This document shows, in pieces, positions 1 to 11,341 of a stretch of DNA of 64,000 bases; the first letter of the stretch is position 1; every line of letters begins with the position of its first letter. Made by a program: the position numbers and the translations under genes. The stretch is taken from NCBI GenBank assembly GCA_009363875.1, contig CM018687.1, forward strand, positions 17,298,963-17,362,962. The letters are read 5' to 3'. The notes beneath the pieces are model-generated. The model was not told where the DNA came from, did not search any database, and saw nothing but the letters and a program-made list of their open reading frames with translations. The DNA comes from Mikania micrantha (lineage: Eukaryota > Streptophyta > Magnoliopsida > Asterales > Asteraceae).

Positions 1-238
1 AGATATAAATCCATCAGGACACGGTTGTGTTCATATCGAACACGGTCATGTCAGAGCTGTTCTTCTCAAATATTCTTAAATTCTTGAGTATTTCCATAAA
101 AATCACCAAGCAACTATCGGGAGCTACTACATTCAAAAATAACACTCGATAAGTGTCTAGATAGATGAATTTGCAACAAAAATTGATTCAAATCAAGGAG
201 GATATAAGTTACTTACATGCATAATTATCTACATATCA
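1..238 (-). repeat. Start of the 3' LTR of the Athila-like element (partial)
   Basis: Bases 1-238 repeat 9241-9470 nearly exactly, including the terminus ending in ACATATCA on the plus strand (TG at the LTR start on the minus strand). The rest of this LTR lies left of the window. Confidence 0.93.
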
Positions 239-253
239 AACATCCCCACACTT
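239..253 (-). other. Polypurine tract of the Athila-like element
   Basis: Immediately inside the 3' LTR the minus strand reads AAGTGTGGGGATGTT. This is a purine-rich run in the position expected for the plus-strand priming site of a Gypsy element. Confidence 0.75.
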
Positions 254-3200
254 AAACTTTGCTTGCCCTCAAGCAAAAATCTCATGCAATAAACCAAAAA
301 AAAAAATGAATCCCATTGGCATGAAATACATGAGAAAGAATTCAAGGATTAATAAGAGATCCAAATTCATAAAAGATTATCAAGCAATATCCAGTCAAAA
401 CAAGAAACCACAAGAGTTGAACTAGTCTTTCATTGTCTTATCAAAAACTGGCAATATCTTCTAAAACATGACAAGTCTATGTAATTCCTTTTATGCATGA
501 GCTTTAACCTCTCACAAAAGTTCACTCACCCTCGGTTATTTTTATGTATTAGAGTATAAGTGAATCACTCAATACCAAGTAATGAAGCAAAAATAATCAT
601 AGGCTTGCAAAGGAATCAAATCTCCACCAAATAACATGAGAAAATGCAATAATCAAGAGGACTTTGAAGGGTTGTAACGGGGCTTGGGCTAAGGGTATGG
701 AATTTGGGATTTAATCTGACTAAATGGTCAAAATTCTGGATTATTTAGATGCTAATTGATATCAAATACAAAACAAAAAGAAAAATAAACACGTAGACTT
801 AAAATAACATTGACTTGGTTATAACGAATCATTAGTGGTAATCCTTTTTCTTTTTCTTCTTTTTTTTTCTTTTTTTTAACTTTTTTTTTTTCACGAACAA
901 ACACTCACGTGGATTTATCTATACTTATCATACATAATGAGCATTTGTACATAAGATCTTTCATTTTTTTTTCTTTTTTTTTACAACACTACGATCAACA
1001 CCAAAACACTATCAAAATACACATCCTACAACAACATACCTATATAACAAACATTAGACAACTAAAACAATCCAGAAATTTGACGCTCGGGCTTAAAAGA
1101 ATAAAAGGCTAATTTGGTAAAGTAGGCTAAAATTGTAGGGTGACAACATAAGAATTAGGAAAAAGGGCTCAACATGGCTACTAGTGGTAAAATAAGGGCA
1201 AAGGAGATAAACATAGAAAGAAAATGGCTACATCAAAGGGTTTATCCTAACGCCTCTATCATTTTATAGCAAACACTCAGTTCATGATTTTGAAATGCAT
1301 ATCCAAAGCAAGTTCTAATATAGATGCAACATCTGGCAGACAAAAGAGCTAACAAAAAAATGAAAATGATTGTGTGTAACTTGTACACATGCAATAAAGG
1401 CACAAAAATTGCTCACGGAAACAGATGGATAAAGGTAAAGGTGTAAACGCATGCATAAACATCAAACTTTCAACTTATCATGCTTTTGAGATATTTCAGA
1501 ACATTTTATCAAAACACTCAAAGGTTTCTTCTAATCTTGGCTTGCTAATAATACAATCATGAATAAGGATCTAGAACAAATCTACTTGAATGTCATTCTG
1601 AACTGTTTGATTTGCCAAAAATGGGATTTGTTTTTTTTTTTTTTTTTGCAAAGAGATATTTTGAATGGGTCAAGCAAAAGTTTAACAAAAAAATAAACTC
1701 AATGAGCATCCCCACACTTGAATTGTACATTGCCCTCAATGTACCAAAAATGAAAATTCAAAGCAAAAATATATAATGTAAGATAGTAAAAGTAAAAAAA
1801 ATACTCCCCTGGTGAATTTCTGGAAATAGACAGACATTCTCCTAAAAGCCTCTGAACAATATCACGCCAACCAAGAAGATCTATCACATTCCAAGAGCAA
1901 AAGAATGAGTATGATAAAACAAAAATAAAGCATGCAAGTTAAAGTAGTAACTTAAGTAAAAACATAACAAGTCAAAGCATAAAGTAAATCAAAACCATGA
2001 GTTTGTACACATATGACACATAACAGTACAACTCAACCAAAATAAACCAAAATAGACATGAAAAACGTTAAACTTAGGATACCATCCTAATCCTCCATAT
2101 CATTATCTGGTGGATGCTGAACTGAAACCCCTGGTGGCTGATGTGGTAAAACGGGAAGTGGGGGAGGAACATAACCAGCTTTCTGTGCTGCTAGTTGTTG
2201 CACCTGCACCATCCAGAAGTCAATGATCACACCAAAGATAAAACAATCAACACAAATTCATCCAAATTAGGCATCCAGAGACTAAAATTAATGCATCTAT
2301 CCCCAATATAGATGACTTGCAAGCATGAAAAATTCAGACCAAAATCTATACTAGACCTAAATTTATCAATGAGAGATGTAACAAAATTTCAGAGCAAATT
2401 GACCAAAAACAACCGAAATCAGTTGGTTATAAGCTTAAAACAGTAACAAGCAGCATAAAAACATGTGGTTAGCAACCATTATCATCCAAAAATTGATTTT
2501 AAAAGCACTTCAAGTGTTTATACCAACCAACATGTGCATCACTATGCAAAAACGAGCCCTAATCGAACCCTCAAACGTGGTTTCCCCAAAAAATTCGAAG
2601 AAGTGCAGAGATTTAGAACTATTCAAGAACAAAACCCAGATAAAATTGATGGAAACATACCTCCTATGAAGAACTTGCGAGAACTTAGACTAAAAATTGA
2701 GAGACACGGACGGGAAGGAGTTGGTGTTCGCCGGTAGGGTTGCGACGAGGGGGCGCCCTCGTGTGGAAGATGCGATGAAGAAGGCTTAGGGTGCAGGTGT
2801 TCTCGATCGGACAAGGGAAACCAGAAAAAAAAAAACGTTTTTGAAATAAAGATTAGGGTTAGATGTCTTATAAAAAAGGTTTTTTTTTCTTTTTTTTACT
2901 GAGCTCCGAACATAACCATGTTCGGTTAGAACATGACCGTGTTGAACCCTATATATCAGCAGCTCTAAACTCACTGACATAACCGTGTTCAGAAGCAATA
3001 TGGTTATGTTCATGGCTGATTCTGAAATTTGATTTTACCCTCTTTTCTTTTGCATTACAAACATATTTCCCCATGAACAACGATTTTTCCGACATATTTT
3101 CATGATGAAAATGAGAACAAACACCTACACATAAGCCCTCCAATCCCGTGACGAAAAAACACCCCAACATCACTTCGATTACAAAACAAAAAAAAATTAA

Positions 3201-3310
3201 TAATAATAATAATAAAAAAAATTAAAAATAACAAAGACTTCCCAAAAACCTCGGGTTGCCTCCCGGAAGCGCTGTTTATTAATGAGTCCTTAGCTTGACT
3301 CGACTTATAT
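254..3310 (-). other. Non-coding spacer between integrase and 3' LTR
   Basis: About 3 kb with no convincing coding frame. It is A/T-rich with long T runs (841-900, 966-982, 1630-1648) and a short TAA repeat (about 3198-3215). Athila elements usually carry a long region here that once held an env-like frame; none can be recognised. At 2860-3020 the sequence resembles the element's own LTR promoter region (see findings). Confidence 0.6.
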
Positions 3311-3817
3311 TCACTTGTTCTTGGGGTGAAGTTCTACAATTTCAAATTCCTCACTCGTCGGCCCTTCAATGTAGTGTTTCAAACGATGACCATTGACTTT
3401 GAAGATTCTTCCATTGAGATGCTCGATCTCGACCGTTCCATACGAAACACTTTTTTCACAACATAAGGACCCTGTCCATCTTGATTTCAGTTTGCCCGGA
3501 AACAAAGGAGACGAGAATTGTACAATAGAACACATCCCCCCATTGGAATTGTTTGTTATCCTTCAAATGGTTGTCATGAACTTCTTCGTCCGCTCCTTGT
3601 AAATCCTTGAATTTTCATAAGCTTGGTTCCTCAACTCTTCAAGCTCAATGAACCTGGCATAAACCTGTTTTCACCTGCACTTGGTAAATCAAGATTAACC
3701 GCTTTCAAGGCCCAATACGCTTATGCTCTAGTTCAACAGGGAGGTGGCATGCCTTTCCATAAACCAAACTTATATGGTGTGGTGCCAATTGGAGTTTTGT
3801 AAGCCGTTCGGAAAGCC
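3311..3817 (-). pseudogene. Athila integrase C-terminal remnant
   Basis: Minus-strand frames left of the N gap encode pieces of a Gypsy integrase tail: TPIGTTPYKFGLWKGM at 3733-3817, and a downstream piece with GRIFKVNGHRLKHYIEGP at 3311-3535. Both are typical of the region after the integrase core in Athila polyproteins. They are in different frames and separated by stops. The catalytic core should lie just upstream, where the assembly has unknown bases. Confidence 0.75.
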
Positions 3818-3917
3818 NNNNNNNNNNNNNNNNNNNNNNNNNNNNNNNNNNNNNNNNNNNNNNNNNNNNNNNNNNNNNNNNNNNNNNNNNNNNNNNNNNN
3901 NNNNNNNNNNNNNNNNN
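3818..3917. other. Assembly gap of 100 N
   Basis: Exactly 100 ambiguous bases, the usual placeholder for a gap of unknown size. The left edge is integrase and the right edge is RNase H, so at least the rest of RNase H and the integrase core are missing. Confidence 0.98.
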
Positions 3918-4718
3918 ACACCAACTGCATAGTCACTTGCATCACACATTAGCTCAAAGGAAGAGTCCATCGGGAGCTACCATTATCGGAGCATTTACCT
4001 ATTTTTCTTTCAAACAATTGAATGCTTTCAAACACTTATCACTAAAAACAAATTGAGCATCCTTTTCAAGAAGTTGGGTCATAGGCCTTGCAATTTTTGG
4101 AAAATCTTTGATGAAACGTCTATAAAAACCTGCATGGCCTAGGAAGCTTCTTATTGCTTTCACTGAAGTAGGTGGTGGTAATTTTGAAATTGTGTCCACC
4201 TTTGCCCTATCTACTTCCAACCCGGCATTTGAAATTTTATGCCCTAGAACAATGCCCTCTTTTCCATAAAATGACATTTCTCCCAATTCAAAACCAAATT
4301 GGACTCTTCACATCTAGCTAGCATCTTCTTCAAATTACTTAAACAATGATCAAATGAGCTTCCGAAAACTAAGAAGTCATCCATGAACACTTTCATGGAT
4401 TCCTCAATCATGTCATGAAAGATAGCCACCATACATCTTTGAAACGTGGTTGGGGCATTGCACAGTCCAAATGGCATCCGTCTGTAAGCAAATGTGCCAT
4501 AGGGACATGTGAATGTGGTTTTTTCTTGATCCTCGGGTGCAATTGGAATCTGAAAATACCCAAAAACCATCAAGAAAGCAATAAAACATATTCCCAGATA
4601 ATCTTTCTAACATTTGATCAATAAATAGTAACGGGAAATGATCCTTTCTTGTGGCATCATTCAGTTTGCGATAGTCAATGTAAACTCTCCAACCAGTGTG
4701 GTTTCTTGTTGGTATCAA
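3918..4718 (-). pseudogene. Athila reverse transcriptase and RNase H start, frameshifted
   Basis: Three overlapping minus-strand frames (4413-4718, 4244-4573, 3999-4286, then about 3918-3970) together read as a Gypsy reverse transcriptase. Visible motifs are RKLNDATRKDHFPL, FGLCNAPTTFQRCM, the catalytic box VFMDDF (M-D-D), LGHKISNAG and the thumb motif IRSFLGHAGFYRRFIKDF. They are followed by the RNase H start SSFELMCDASDYAVG just before the gap. At least two frameshifts break the reading, so no active enzyme can be made. It continues the gag-protease frame at 4715-6721. Confidence 0.88.
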
Positions 4719-6721
4719 TTCATTCTTTCATTCTTCACCACCGTCATACCTCCTTTCTTTGGTACCACCACTTGTACCGGACTAACCCATGTAGAATCAG
4801 AGATTGGGTAAATCAAGCCTGCATCAAGTAGCTTGATTACCTCCTTTTTAACTACCTCTTGCATGTTTGGGTTATGACGACGTTGATGTTGTACAACTGG
4901 CTTGTATTCATCCTCCATTAAAATCTTATGGGTACAAAAGGAGGGGTTGATTCCTTTGATATCCATGATCTTCCAAGCCATGGCTTTCTTGTGTGTCTTC
5001 AAAACATCCAAAAGCTTCACTTTTTCATCACCTGTCAAGTCAGAAGCAATAATGACAGGTAATTTAGAATCCTCATCCAAATATGCATATTCAAGATGAG
5101 CCGGTATTTCCTTTAGCTCCAAGGAAGGTGGTTCTTCAATTGATGGCTTTGCTTTTGGTTCTTCCTCTCTTTCGATTGCTTCAAACACTTCACAAATTTC
5201 TGGACTGAGGGGTGGATCATTAGCTAACATTTGGGCTAGCTCATCACATATACGATTAGCTTGAACTGAATCAAGTTCTTCCCCCTTTAGCAACTGTGTG
5301 TCAAGGACATCATGCTCAAGTATTTCCTGCAAACAGTGATCCACATGATAGTCAATAGAATCAATGAAATAAAGTGTATCATCATGACTTTGTGTGTGTT
5401 GCATGGAATCCTTAATCCTGAAGACTACCTCCTCCTCCTCATCCACCCTAAGTGTCAATTTACCTTCCCACACATCCACCAAGGCTCTAGATGTAGCTAA
5501 AAATGGACGACCAAGAATGAGAGGTACATTTCTATCTTCATCCATGTCCAATATAACAAAATCCACAGGAAATACAAATTTACCAATTTTCACCAACATA
5601 TTCTCAACTATGCCCCTCGGATATTTCACAGATCGATCGGCCAATTGGATACTCATTCGGGTTGGTTTTGGTTCTCCTAGTTCTAGCTTTGAAAACATGG
5701 AATATGGCATCAAATTGATGCTAGCACCTAGATCCGCTAATGCATTGTTCACCAATAAATTACCAATTAAACAAGGGATGGTAAAACTCCCAGGATCCTT
5801 CATTTTCTCGGGTAGCTTGTTTTGAAGCACTCCCGAACACTCTTCATTCAAAATCACATGCGAAAGATCTTCAAGTTTCTTCTTGTTTGTGAGAAGATCT
5901 TTAAGAAACTTGGCATACTTAGGCATCTGTGACAAAGCTTCAACAAACGGTAAGTTTATATGTAATTGCTTGAATAGATCAAGAAATTTACCGTAATGCT
6001 TTTCCATCTTTTCATTTTTCAATCGACCTGGATATGGAATTGTGGGTTTGTATACTCTCAAAGGTTCTTTGACTGGTGCCTTACCTGTTGAGTCTTGCTT
6101 TGTGTTTTGCACCTCGTCTTGAACCTCAACTTCTTCTTCAACAATTGGCTTTGATGTGGAAGTCAAATCATCAGATTTAGTGGTTTTGCCACTCCTTAAT
6201 GTAACAGCTTTACAATGCTCCTTTGGATTTGTTTCTGTGTTACTTGGAAGCTTTCCTTTTTCACGATCTGCTAACAACTTTGCAATCTGCCCCATTTGAT
6301 TTTCAATGCCTCGAATAGTAGATCCTTGACTTCTTAACTCATTCTCAAACTGTTGATGTCGGGCATCTGCTTGATCATGGCGGGCTTCAGATTTTTGATG
6401 ACGAGCTTCTGCGGTAGAAAGGAATTGTGACATCATCTTCTCCAAGTTTGACATTTTCTCAGGTTGGGAACCACTACTCGATCCTTGACCTTGGTATTGT
6501 TGGTGTTGATTTTGATTTTGTGGTTGAGACTGATTTTGTTGTCTTGCTAGGAATGGTTGTTGATTTTGTTGATATGGTGGTCTTTGTTGAAATCCCGGGG
6601 GTTGGTTGCTTCCACTTGCCTTCCAACTAAAATTTGGATGATTTTTCCAACCCGGGTTAAATGTGTTGCTATATGGATTGTTCTGGGGACGTTTGACTTC
6701 CCATGAAGTCAACTTTCTCAC
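4715..6721 (-). CDS. Athila gag C-terminus, aspartic protease and RT N-terminus
   Basis: A 668-residue open frame. The first 120 or so residues are Gln-rich and low complexity (retroelement nucleocapsid type). A charged linker follows, then a retropepsin with the catalytic box ALADLGASINLMPYS; the expected Asp-Ser/Thr-Gly is Asp-Leu-Gly, a variant common in Athila. The flap and second loop follow (VPLILGRPFLATSRALVDV). The C-terminus enters the RT fingers (VIKLLDAGLIYPISDSTWVSPV) and stops shortly after, where the frame shifts into 4413-4718. It acts in virus-like particle maturation. The long intact frame contrasts with the broken RT downstream. Confidence 0.88.
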   Translation of the reverse strand: MRKLTSWEVKRPQNNPYSNTFNPGWKNHPNFSWKASGSNQPPGFQQRPPYQQNQQPFLARQQNQSQPQNQNQHQQYQGQGSSSGSQPEKMSNLEKMMSQFLSTAEARHQKSEARHDQADARHQQFENELRSQGSTIRGIENQMGQIAKLLADREKGKLPSNTETNPKEHCKAVTLRSGKTTKSDDLTSTSKPIVEEEVEVQDEVQNTKQDSTGKAPVKEPLRVYKPTIPYPGRLKNEKMEKHYGKFLDLFKQLHINLPFVEALSQMPKYAKFLKDLLTNKKKLEDLSHVILNEECSGVLQNKLPEKMKDPGSFTIPCLIGNLLVNNALADLGASINLMPYSMFSKLELGEPKPTRMSIQLADRSVKYPRGIVENMLVKIGKFVFPVDFVILDMDEDRNVPLILGRPFLATSRALVDVWEGKLTLRVDEEEEVVFRIKDSMQHTQSHDDTLYFIDSIDYHVDHCLQEILEHDVLDTQLLKGEELDSVQANRICDELAQMLANDPPLSPEICEVFEAIEREEEPKAKPSIEEPPSLELKEIPAHLEYAYLDEDSKLPVIIASDLTGDEKVKLLDVLKTHKKAMAWKIMDIKGINPSFCTHKILMEDEYKPVVQHQRRHNPNMQEVVKKEVIKLLDAGLIYPISDSTWVSPVQVVVPKKGGMTVVKNERMN

Positions 6722-6938
6722 GTGAAGTTTGCAAATTCCCAGCTTGACAATTCACACTCAAATGTGGACCACCACAAAAATCACACCATGTTTGCACTTG
6801 ATTCATTTGCATTTGATTAATCTTTCTAGTCATTGCCTCCACTTGTGCTACTAGAGACGTATAATCATCAACTTTATGAACTCCTTGTTTTGGTGTTCTA
6901 CCCCTTGTTGCTTGCCATTGATGATTGTTGGCAGCCAA
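6669..6938 (-). pseudogene. Athila gag nucleocapsid piece with CCHC zinc knuckle
   Basis: Minus-strand frame of 89 residues that contains the zinc knuckle CDFCGGPHLSVNC (C-x2-C-x3-H-x4-C). It follows the capsid frame after one in-frame TAG near 6962 and is joined to the protease frame by a frameshift in the 6669-6721 overlap. The three frames together were once one gag-pol. Confidence 0.82.
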
Positions 6939-6962
6939 TTGTTCAAGTAACGCATACCCTTC

Positions 6963-7715
6963 CTAGGGGGTTTTGTCAGTGAAAGCACCACCTGCTGTTG
7001 CATCAATCATTTGACGATCCTGTGGAAATAACCCATTGTAAAATGTGGTAACTTGCATCCAACTATCCAAACCGTGATGCGGGCATTTTCTCATCAAATC
7101 TTTGTATCTTTCCCAAGCATCATATAATGATTCTCCATCATCTTGCACAAAAGAAGTTATATTATTTCTCAATCTAGCAGTTTTTGATGGTGGAAAATAT
7201 TTGAACAAGAATTTCTGTGCAAGATCCTCCCATGTGGTAACAGAACCAGGTGGGAGTGATGATAACCAAGCCTTAGCTCGGTCCTTGAGAGAAAATGGGA
7301 ACATCCGAAGTTTGATGGCATCATCAGAAACTCCATTAGCCTTAAAAGTATCACAAATCTCAATGAAGCTAGTGATATGAGCACTCGGATCCTCGTCTGT
7401 TAAACCATAAAACTGAAGGTTGTTTTGAATCATTTGAATGAAGTGAGGTCGAATCTCGAAGTTGTTAGCATTGATTGTAGGCCTCACAATGCTTGATGCA
7501 AGGTCACCAAGAGACGGTCTTGCATAATCAGAAATGGACCTCCTTTCATTGCCTTGTCCAGCCATGGTTTCCTCGGTATTTACTTCCTCGTGATTTGCTT
7601 CCTTTTCAAACTCTAAAGCTACTTGTCGAGCTCTTTCTCTCAACCCTTGATTGAAAAATCGCTCAGGTTCTGAGGTTGGCTCTATCAACTCGATAGCAGG
7701 AGATGATAAGGACAT
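6963..7715 (-). CDS. Athila gag, capsid domain
   Basis: A 250-residue frame encoding the retrotransposon gag (capsid) domain. Recognisable blocks are ASSIVRPTINANNFEIRPHF, GLTDEDPSAHITSFIEICDT, LKDRAKAWLSSLPPGSVTTW and the conserved W-x2-L-x3-F-x3-YFPPSKTARLRN region. It is the first frame downstream of the primer-binding site, consistent with gag-first order. It ends at a TAG that interrupts a frame otherwise continuing into the zinc-knuckle piece, so the present protein is a truncated gag. Confidence 0.9.
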   Translation of the reverse strand: MSLSSPAIELIEPTSEPERFFNQGLRERARQVALEFEKEANHEEVNTEETMAGQGNERRSISDYARPSLGDLASSIVRPTINANNFEIRPHFIQMIQNNLQFYGLTDEDPSAHITSFIEICDTFKANGVSDDAIKLRMFPFSLKDRAKAWLSSLPPGSVTTWEDLAQKFLFKYFPPSKTARLRNNITSFVQDDGESLYDAWERYKDLMRKCPHHGLDSWMQVTTFYNGLFPQDRQMIDATAGGAFTDKTP

Positions 7716-7843
7716 ATACTACCTGAAAACACAACAGAAGACCAAGAACACGTAAAAAGGAACAACTTAAATAAAATAAAATAAAATAAAAATTTACACA
7801 AATGGCTAAAGTAGTAATTTGGGTCGTTCTCGAAATCGCCGTG

Positions 7844-7861
7844 TCCCCGGCAACGGCGCCA
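7844..7861 (-). other. Primer-binding site of the Athila-like element
   Basis: The minus strand reads TGGCGCCGTTGCCGGGGA, nine bases inside the 5' LTR. This is a widely used plant Gypsy primer site, generally assigned to tRNA-Asp; the tRNA assignment is from memory of the family. Confidence 0.88.
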
Positions 7862-7870
7862 AAAACTTGA

Positions 7871-9470
7871 TGTGTGTTAAGGTGTATAGATTTTTTAATT
7901 AAGATTTTACACAAATCCGGTTTTAAATAAAGAAACGATTATCACCTTAAACTAAACTACACACAATAGGCAAGCGTACCTATCGCATAGCAATATAGCT
8001 CTTGGTAAGAACCGAGTATCGATCCGTGGACACAACACCTCCCAATACTAGACCTTTGTCACTATTTAACCGATCAATAACGAGTGATTAGAAAATATTA
8101 AATTTAACTAAAAGATTAACAAGTTAACAACTGAAGTAAGAAGATAGGAATGAAAACAAACAATCAATAAGAGATATCACTTGGACTTCGAATCCACTTA
8201 GGAACACAATAACAAAATACACACACTCAAGGTGAGACCATTTTCTAACTATGATATAAGAAGGTAGTAGAGACTCCCGTCAGGGTTATCTAAACATATA
8301 ACTCTTCAGAAAGCTAAAACGATAAACACACAATAGCCACTTAAAGTTATGCCATGAAGATCTAATGATACAATTATGTTAATGTGAAGGATGAATTAGA
8401 CTCCCGTCAGGGCTATCTAATTCCACAAATCTTTGGAAAGCTAATACGATAACCACATATTAACCACCGCGAGATGCGTAAAGTAGGCAAAATATAACAA
8501 CTCCTCAACCTATGAACATTATATCACGATCATATATTCCAAAGACTTGAGCTCTTAATCTTAAAAACACGTAAACAATGACACGAGGAATTCATAGATA
8601 TACTATGATCTTTTCAAATACTAGCATAAGGATGCACACTTGTTCAATTCTCCTAAATATTCAACCCTCATTCACCATTTCTAGTCAAATGCCGTAAATC
8701 ACATAAAGACATATGTAATCCATGAATAAATGCTAAAATACATATGGTTTTCCAACATAATATGATTTTAACATTCACAAGGTCAAATATATCATCAAAC
8801 TACACAAGCACACACAATCGTTGAAGAATAATCATGCTTTGTCATAACATTAACATAATCAACACCTAAATTGGTGTACAAGTTGTTAAAGCATGCTAAG
8901 TTTCATCTAATCCAAGTGACAAACGAGTTTAGCCCATAAGGCTTACAAAAACCACAACCAAGCTTGTAAAAATGGAAGAAACCATAGTAGAACTAAGAAT
9001 CAAACCAAGAAAACAAGTAGAGGTGGGTTGTGTGATGTTAGAAATCTCTTTGGAATGCTTGATCTTCAATCTTGGCCTTCAATCTTCAATGCTCTCCCCA
9101 AAATCGCCTAAAGGACTTGAGAGAATTAGGGTTTTGGGAAAAAGCTGGATCCCCACGAATTGGGGCTAATTGGCTTATAAAAAAACGTAACTGGGCCGAA
9201 CATGGTTATGTTCGAAAGCAACACAGTCGTGTTCATAGTTCAGATTTAAATCCATCAGGACACGGTATCGAACACGGTCATGTCAGAGCTGTTCTTCTCA
9301 AATATTCTTCAATTCTTGAGTATTTCCATAAAAATCACCAAGCAACTATCGGGAGCTACTACATTCAAAAATAACACTCGATAAATGTCTAGATAGATGA
9401 ATTTGCAACAAAAATTGATTCAAATCAAGAAGGATATAAGTTATTTACATGCATAATTATCTACATATCA
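7871..9470 (-). repeat. 5' LTR of the Athila-like element
   Basis: A 1600-bp LTR with TG and CA ends on the minus strand. Its outer 230 bp match bases 1-238. Its inner end lies nine bases from the primer-binding site. A TATA-like stretch (CTTATAAAAAA on plus at 9174-9184) is the likely promoter. Short ORFs inside it (for example near 8972-9374) are chance frames. Confidence 0.9.
9174..9184 (-). promoter_or_regulatory. Probable TATA box of the Athila LTR
   Basis: The minus strand reads TTTTTTATAAG inside the LTR, upstream of the primer-binding site. It is the only good TATA candidate seen in this LTR. Confidence 0.45.
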
Positions 9471-9834
9471 ATGTGCTAAAGAGGTCTTGAGTGGAGTAGA
9501 CTTGATTGGGTGGCATCATTTGATTGTTGAATCCTTCTCCTTCTGCCACAGTTGTTGGAAAGACGGTTTGAGGCGAAGGTGTCTTTAAATCCCAGTAGTT
9601 GAATACAGAATCTTCATTGTTCCCAGTGGATCTTAACACACTCTCATATTCCATTTCTCCTTCTAGACTATTTATCCTGTTACATTCATTCAGATTGCTT
9701 AAGCTGAAATAAAGGTTAGGGTTATTCATATCATGATTTGGTATGCCATTTATTAATTGTGGGTTTAGATAATTAAGATAATGTTCCTCATTTGCTGGTT
9801 GAGCATATGGGATATCATTGTCAGACATCTGCAA
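9457..9834 (-). pseudogene. Unrecognised ORF truncated by the Athila insertion
   Basis: A minus-strand frame of 125 residues, rich in Asn, Pro, Glu and Ser (for example NPQLINGIPNHDMNNPN). Its last codons and stop lie inside the Athila LTR (LTR edge at 9470), so the insertion cut it. The second Met (MSDNDIPY) follows a splice-acceptor-like TTGCAG. No family is recognised. It lies about 120 bp downstream of a primer-binding-site-like motif (9946-9957) and an LTR end (9960), so it may be the N-terminal leader of a Gypsy gag. The composition would also suit a plant regulatory protein. Function unknown. Confidence 0.45.
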
Positions 9835-9945
9835 GACAATAGTTAAACATATATCTAATGATAATACATATTTTATTAATTCTATCTAGGGTTAAAGTCT
9901 AGACATTCGTTCTTCCCAAAAGCATCTAGTTCACTAAAACCGGTG

Positions 9946-9957
9946 GCTCTGATATCA
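9946..9957 (-). other. Degenerate tRNA-Met-type primer-binding site
   Basis: The minus strand reads TGATATCAGAGC, one change from TGGTATCAGAGC, two bases from the LTR terminus at 9960. It implies that the 9471-9959 stretch is 5' internal sequence of a minus-strand element. Confidence 0.6.
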
Positions 9958-9959
9958 AC

Positions 9960-11341
9960 TGTCACACCCCGGTCCGATGACCCTCTGGGTGGTGACGTGT
10001 TGGTATCTTGATAGTATCATCTGTTTAATTTTAGAACATTTTTATTTAGCAGAAATTTTATCTGTACCAATTATATAAAAGCAATTATTTAGAAGCTATA
10101 AAATATACATATATTTGAGGATATAGAATTCGTATTGTTATTATTATATTTTTTTTACAAAACTTTATATTAAAATCTCCTGACTACAGTTAGAGTTACA
10201 CCGGATAAAAGAAATGAACATTTTTAATCTTGAGGAGTCGATTCATCCCTTCAGCATAATTCTTGTTTTTATGCTATAAGCCACCAGGTATTTTATGCCT
10301 AGGGAGTCTATATATCCTTTCAGCATGCACATGTGCCTAACATAAATTTTATTCTTTACCTAAAAATATTTTAAAATAATATATCAGCGATTAAGCTGGT
10401 GAATAACGTTTATATGACACAATTTATTTTAAGCATACAACATATTAATATCGTCTAAGCATAGTTGGAATTAGTAATCTACACATTCAGAATAACTATC
10501 GTATACACTGGCATAATTATTATTCAAATAGAACCACAACTTTAAGATACACTACTATCTGTGTCTTTAAGTATTTTACGCCTCTGGTCTATTGATTTAT
10601 TTATGTCAGACCTATTAGATCATAAACATCATGCGTGTATTATTTGATCAAATTATACGTATACATTATAGCTTGATTGATTTCTATAGATCACCCTCTA
10701 ATCTTAGACATATTATAATTTGTATGCAAATTAACAACAAAATATTTTAATTAGTTTAAAAATAATAAACGTATTCACCTTGAGATAATTGGTTGATAAT
10801 ATACACTGAACAACACCTCCTAGCCTCCAGAGCTTCTATTTCCTTCCCAATTGTATATATATTTTTGTGGGTGGTTTTGTCAAGTGAGGATGAATGCCTA
10901 TCTACATTTGTTGCAAACGTGCTGTCCAAGTTTACGTAGCTATAGGTTTGATACGTGCTTTATACTAAATTGAGTGAATCACCAAAATTTATTTTGAATT
11001 TCTAATTGATGCCACGTACGTACTTCCTGAGTTTTCTCACATTTTAATTTGAATTGTAAATTTTAATATTATTTTATTGTAAATTTTAATATTATTTTAT
11101 TATTATAATTAATTTAACTATCTTTTTGTTTTTGTCTGATAACTTTTTAATACGTGATGTTTTAAAAATTTTCGAATATGTCGTTGGAATCTACTCATTA
11201 TTCTCTACGTTTCTACCTAAGTTTGATAAAAAACGAAGCATGTTAATTATAATATATTTTATTAACTTTAGGCGGTCTCCTATAATAATAATTAACAGAC
11301 TAAGTATGTCAAAAATTTTAATAGCCATTTTACTCGTTACT
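9960..11341 (-). repeat. LTR of the Tekay-like element, outer part of the split copy
   Basis: Starts TGTCACACCCC and is repeated at 20215-20846 from about 10250 to 10937. It ends at the TTACT target duplication (11337-11341) of the nested solo LTR and resumes at 15352. A 25-bp unit is tandemly doubled near 11053-11100. Confidence 0.72.

Larger units (their letters stand above)
1..9470 (-). mobile_element. Athila-like Ty3/Gypsy retrotransposon, 3' LTR cut by window edge
   Basis: Read on the minus strand, the order is 5' LTR (7871-9470), primer-binding site, gag, protease, reverse transcriptase, RNase H, an assembly gap, an integrase remnant, a long non-coding spacer, a polypurine tract and the start of the 3' LTR (1-238). 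The Gypsy order (RT before integrase), the DLGAS-type protease motif, and the long spacer between integrase and 3' LTR fit the Athila clade. The two LTRs align over 238 bp with about five substitutions and one short indel by eye, so the insertion is not ancient. Coding frames carry several stops and frameshifts, so it is not autonomous. The right flank starts ATGTG at 9471; the matching target duplication lies outside the window. Confidence 0.9.

Noticed and set aside
3733..3970. ORFs running through the N gap
   Set aside because: They exist only because unknown bases contain no stop codons; the real reading is integrase on one side and RNase H on the other.
5394..5825. 143-residue plus-strand ORF
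   Set aside because: Shadow of the Athila protease frame on the opposite strand.
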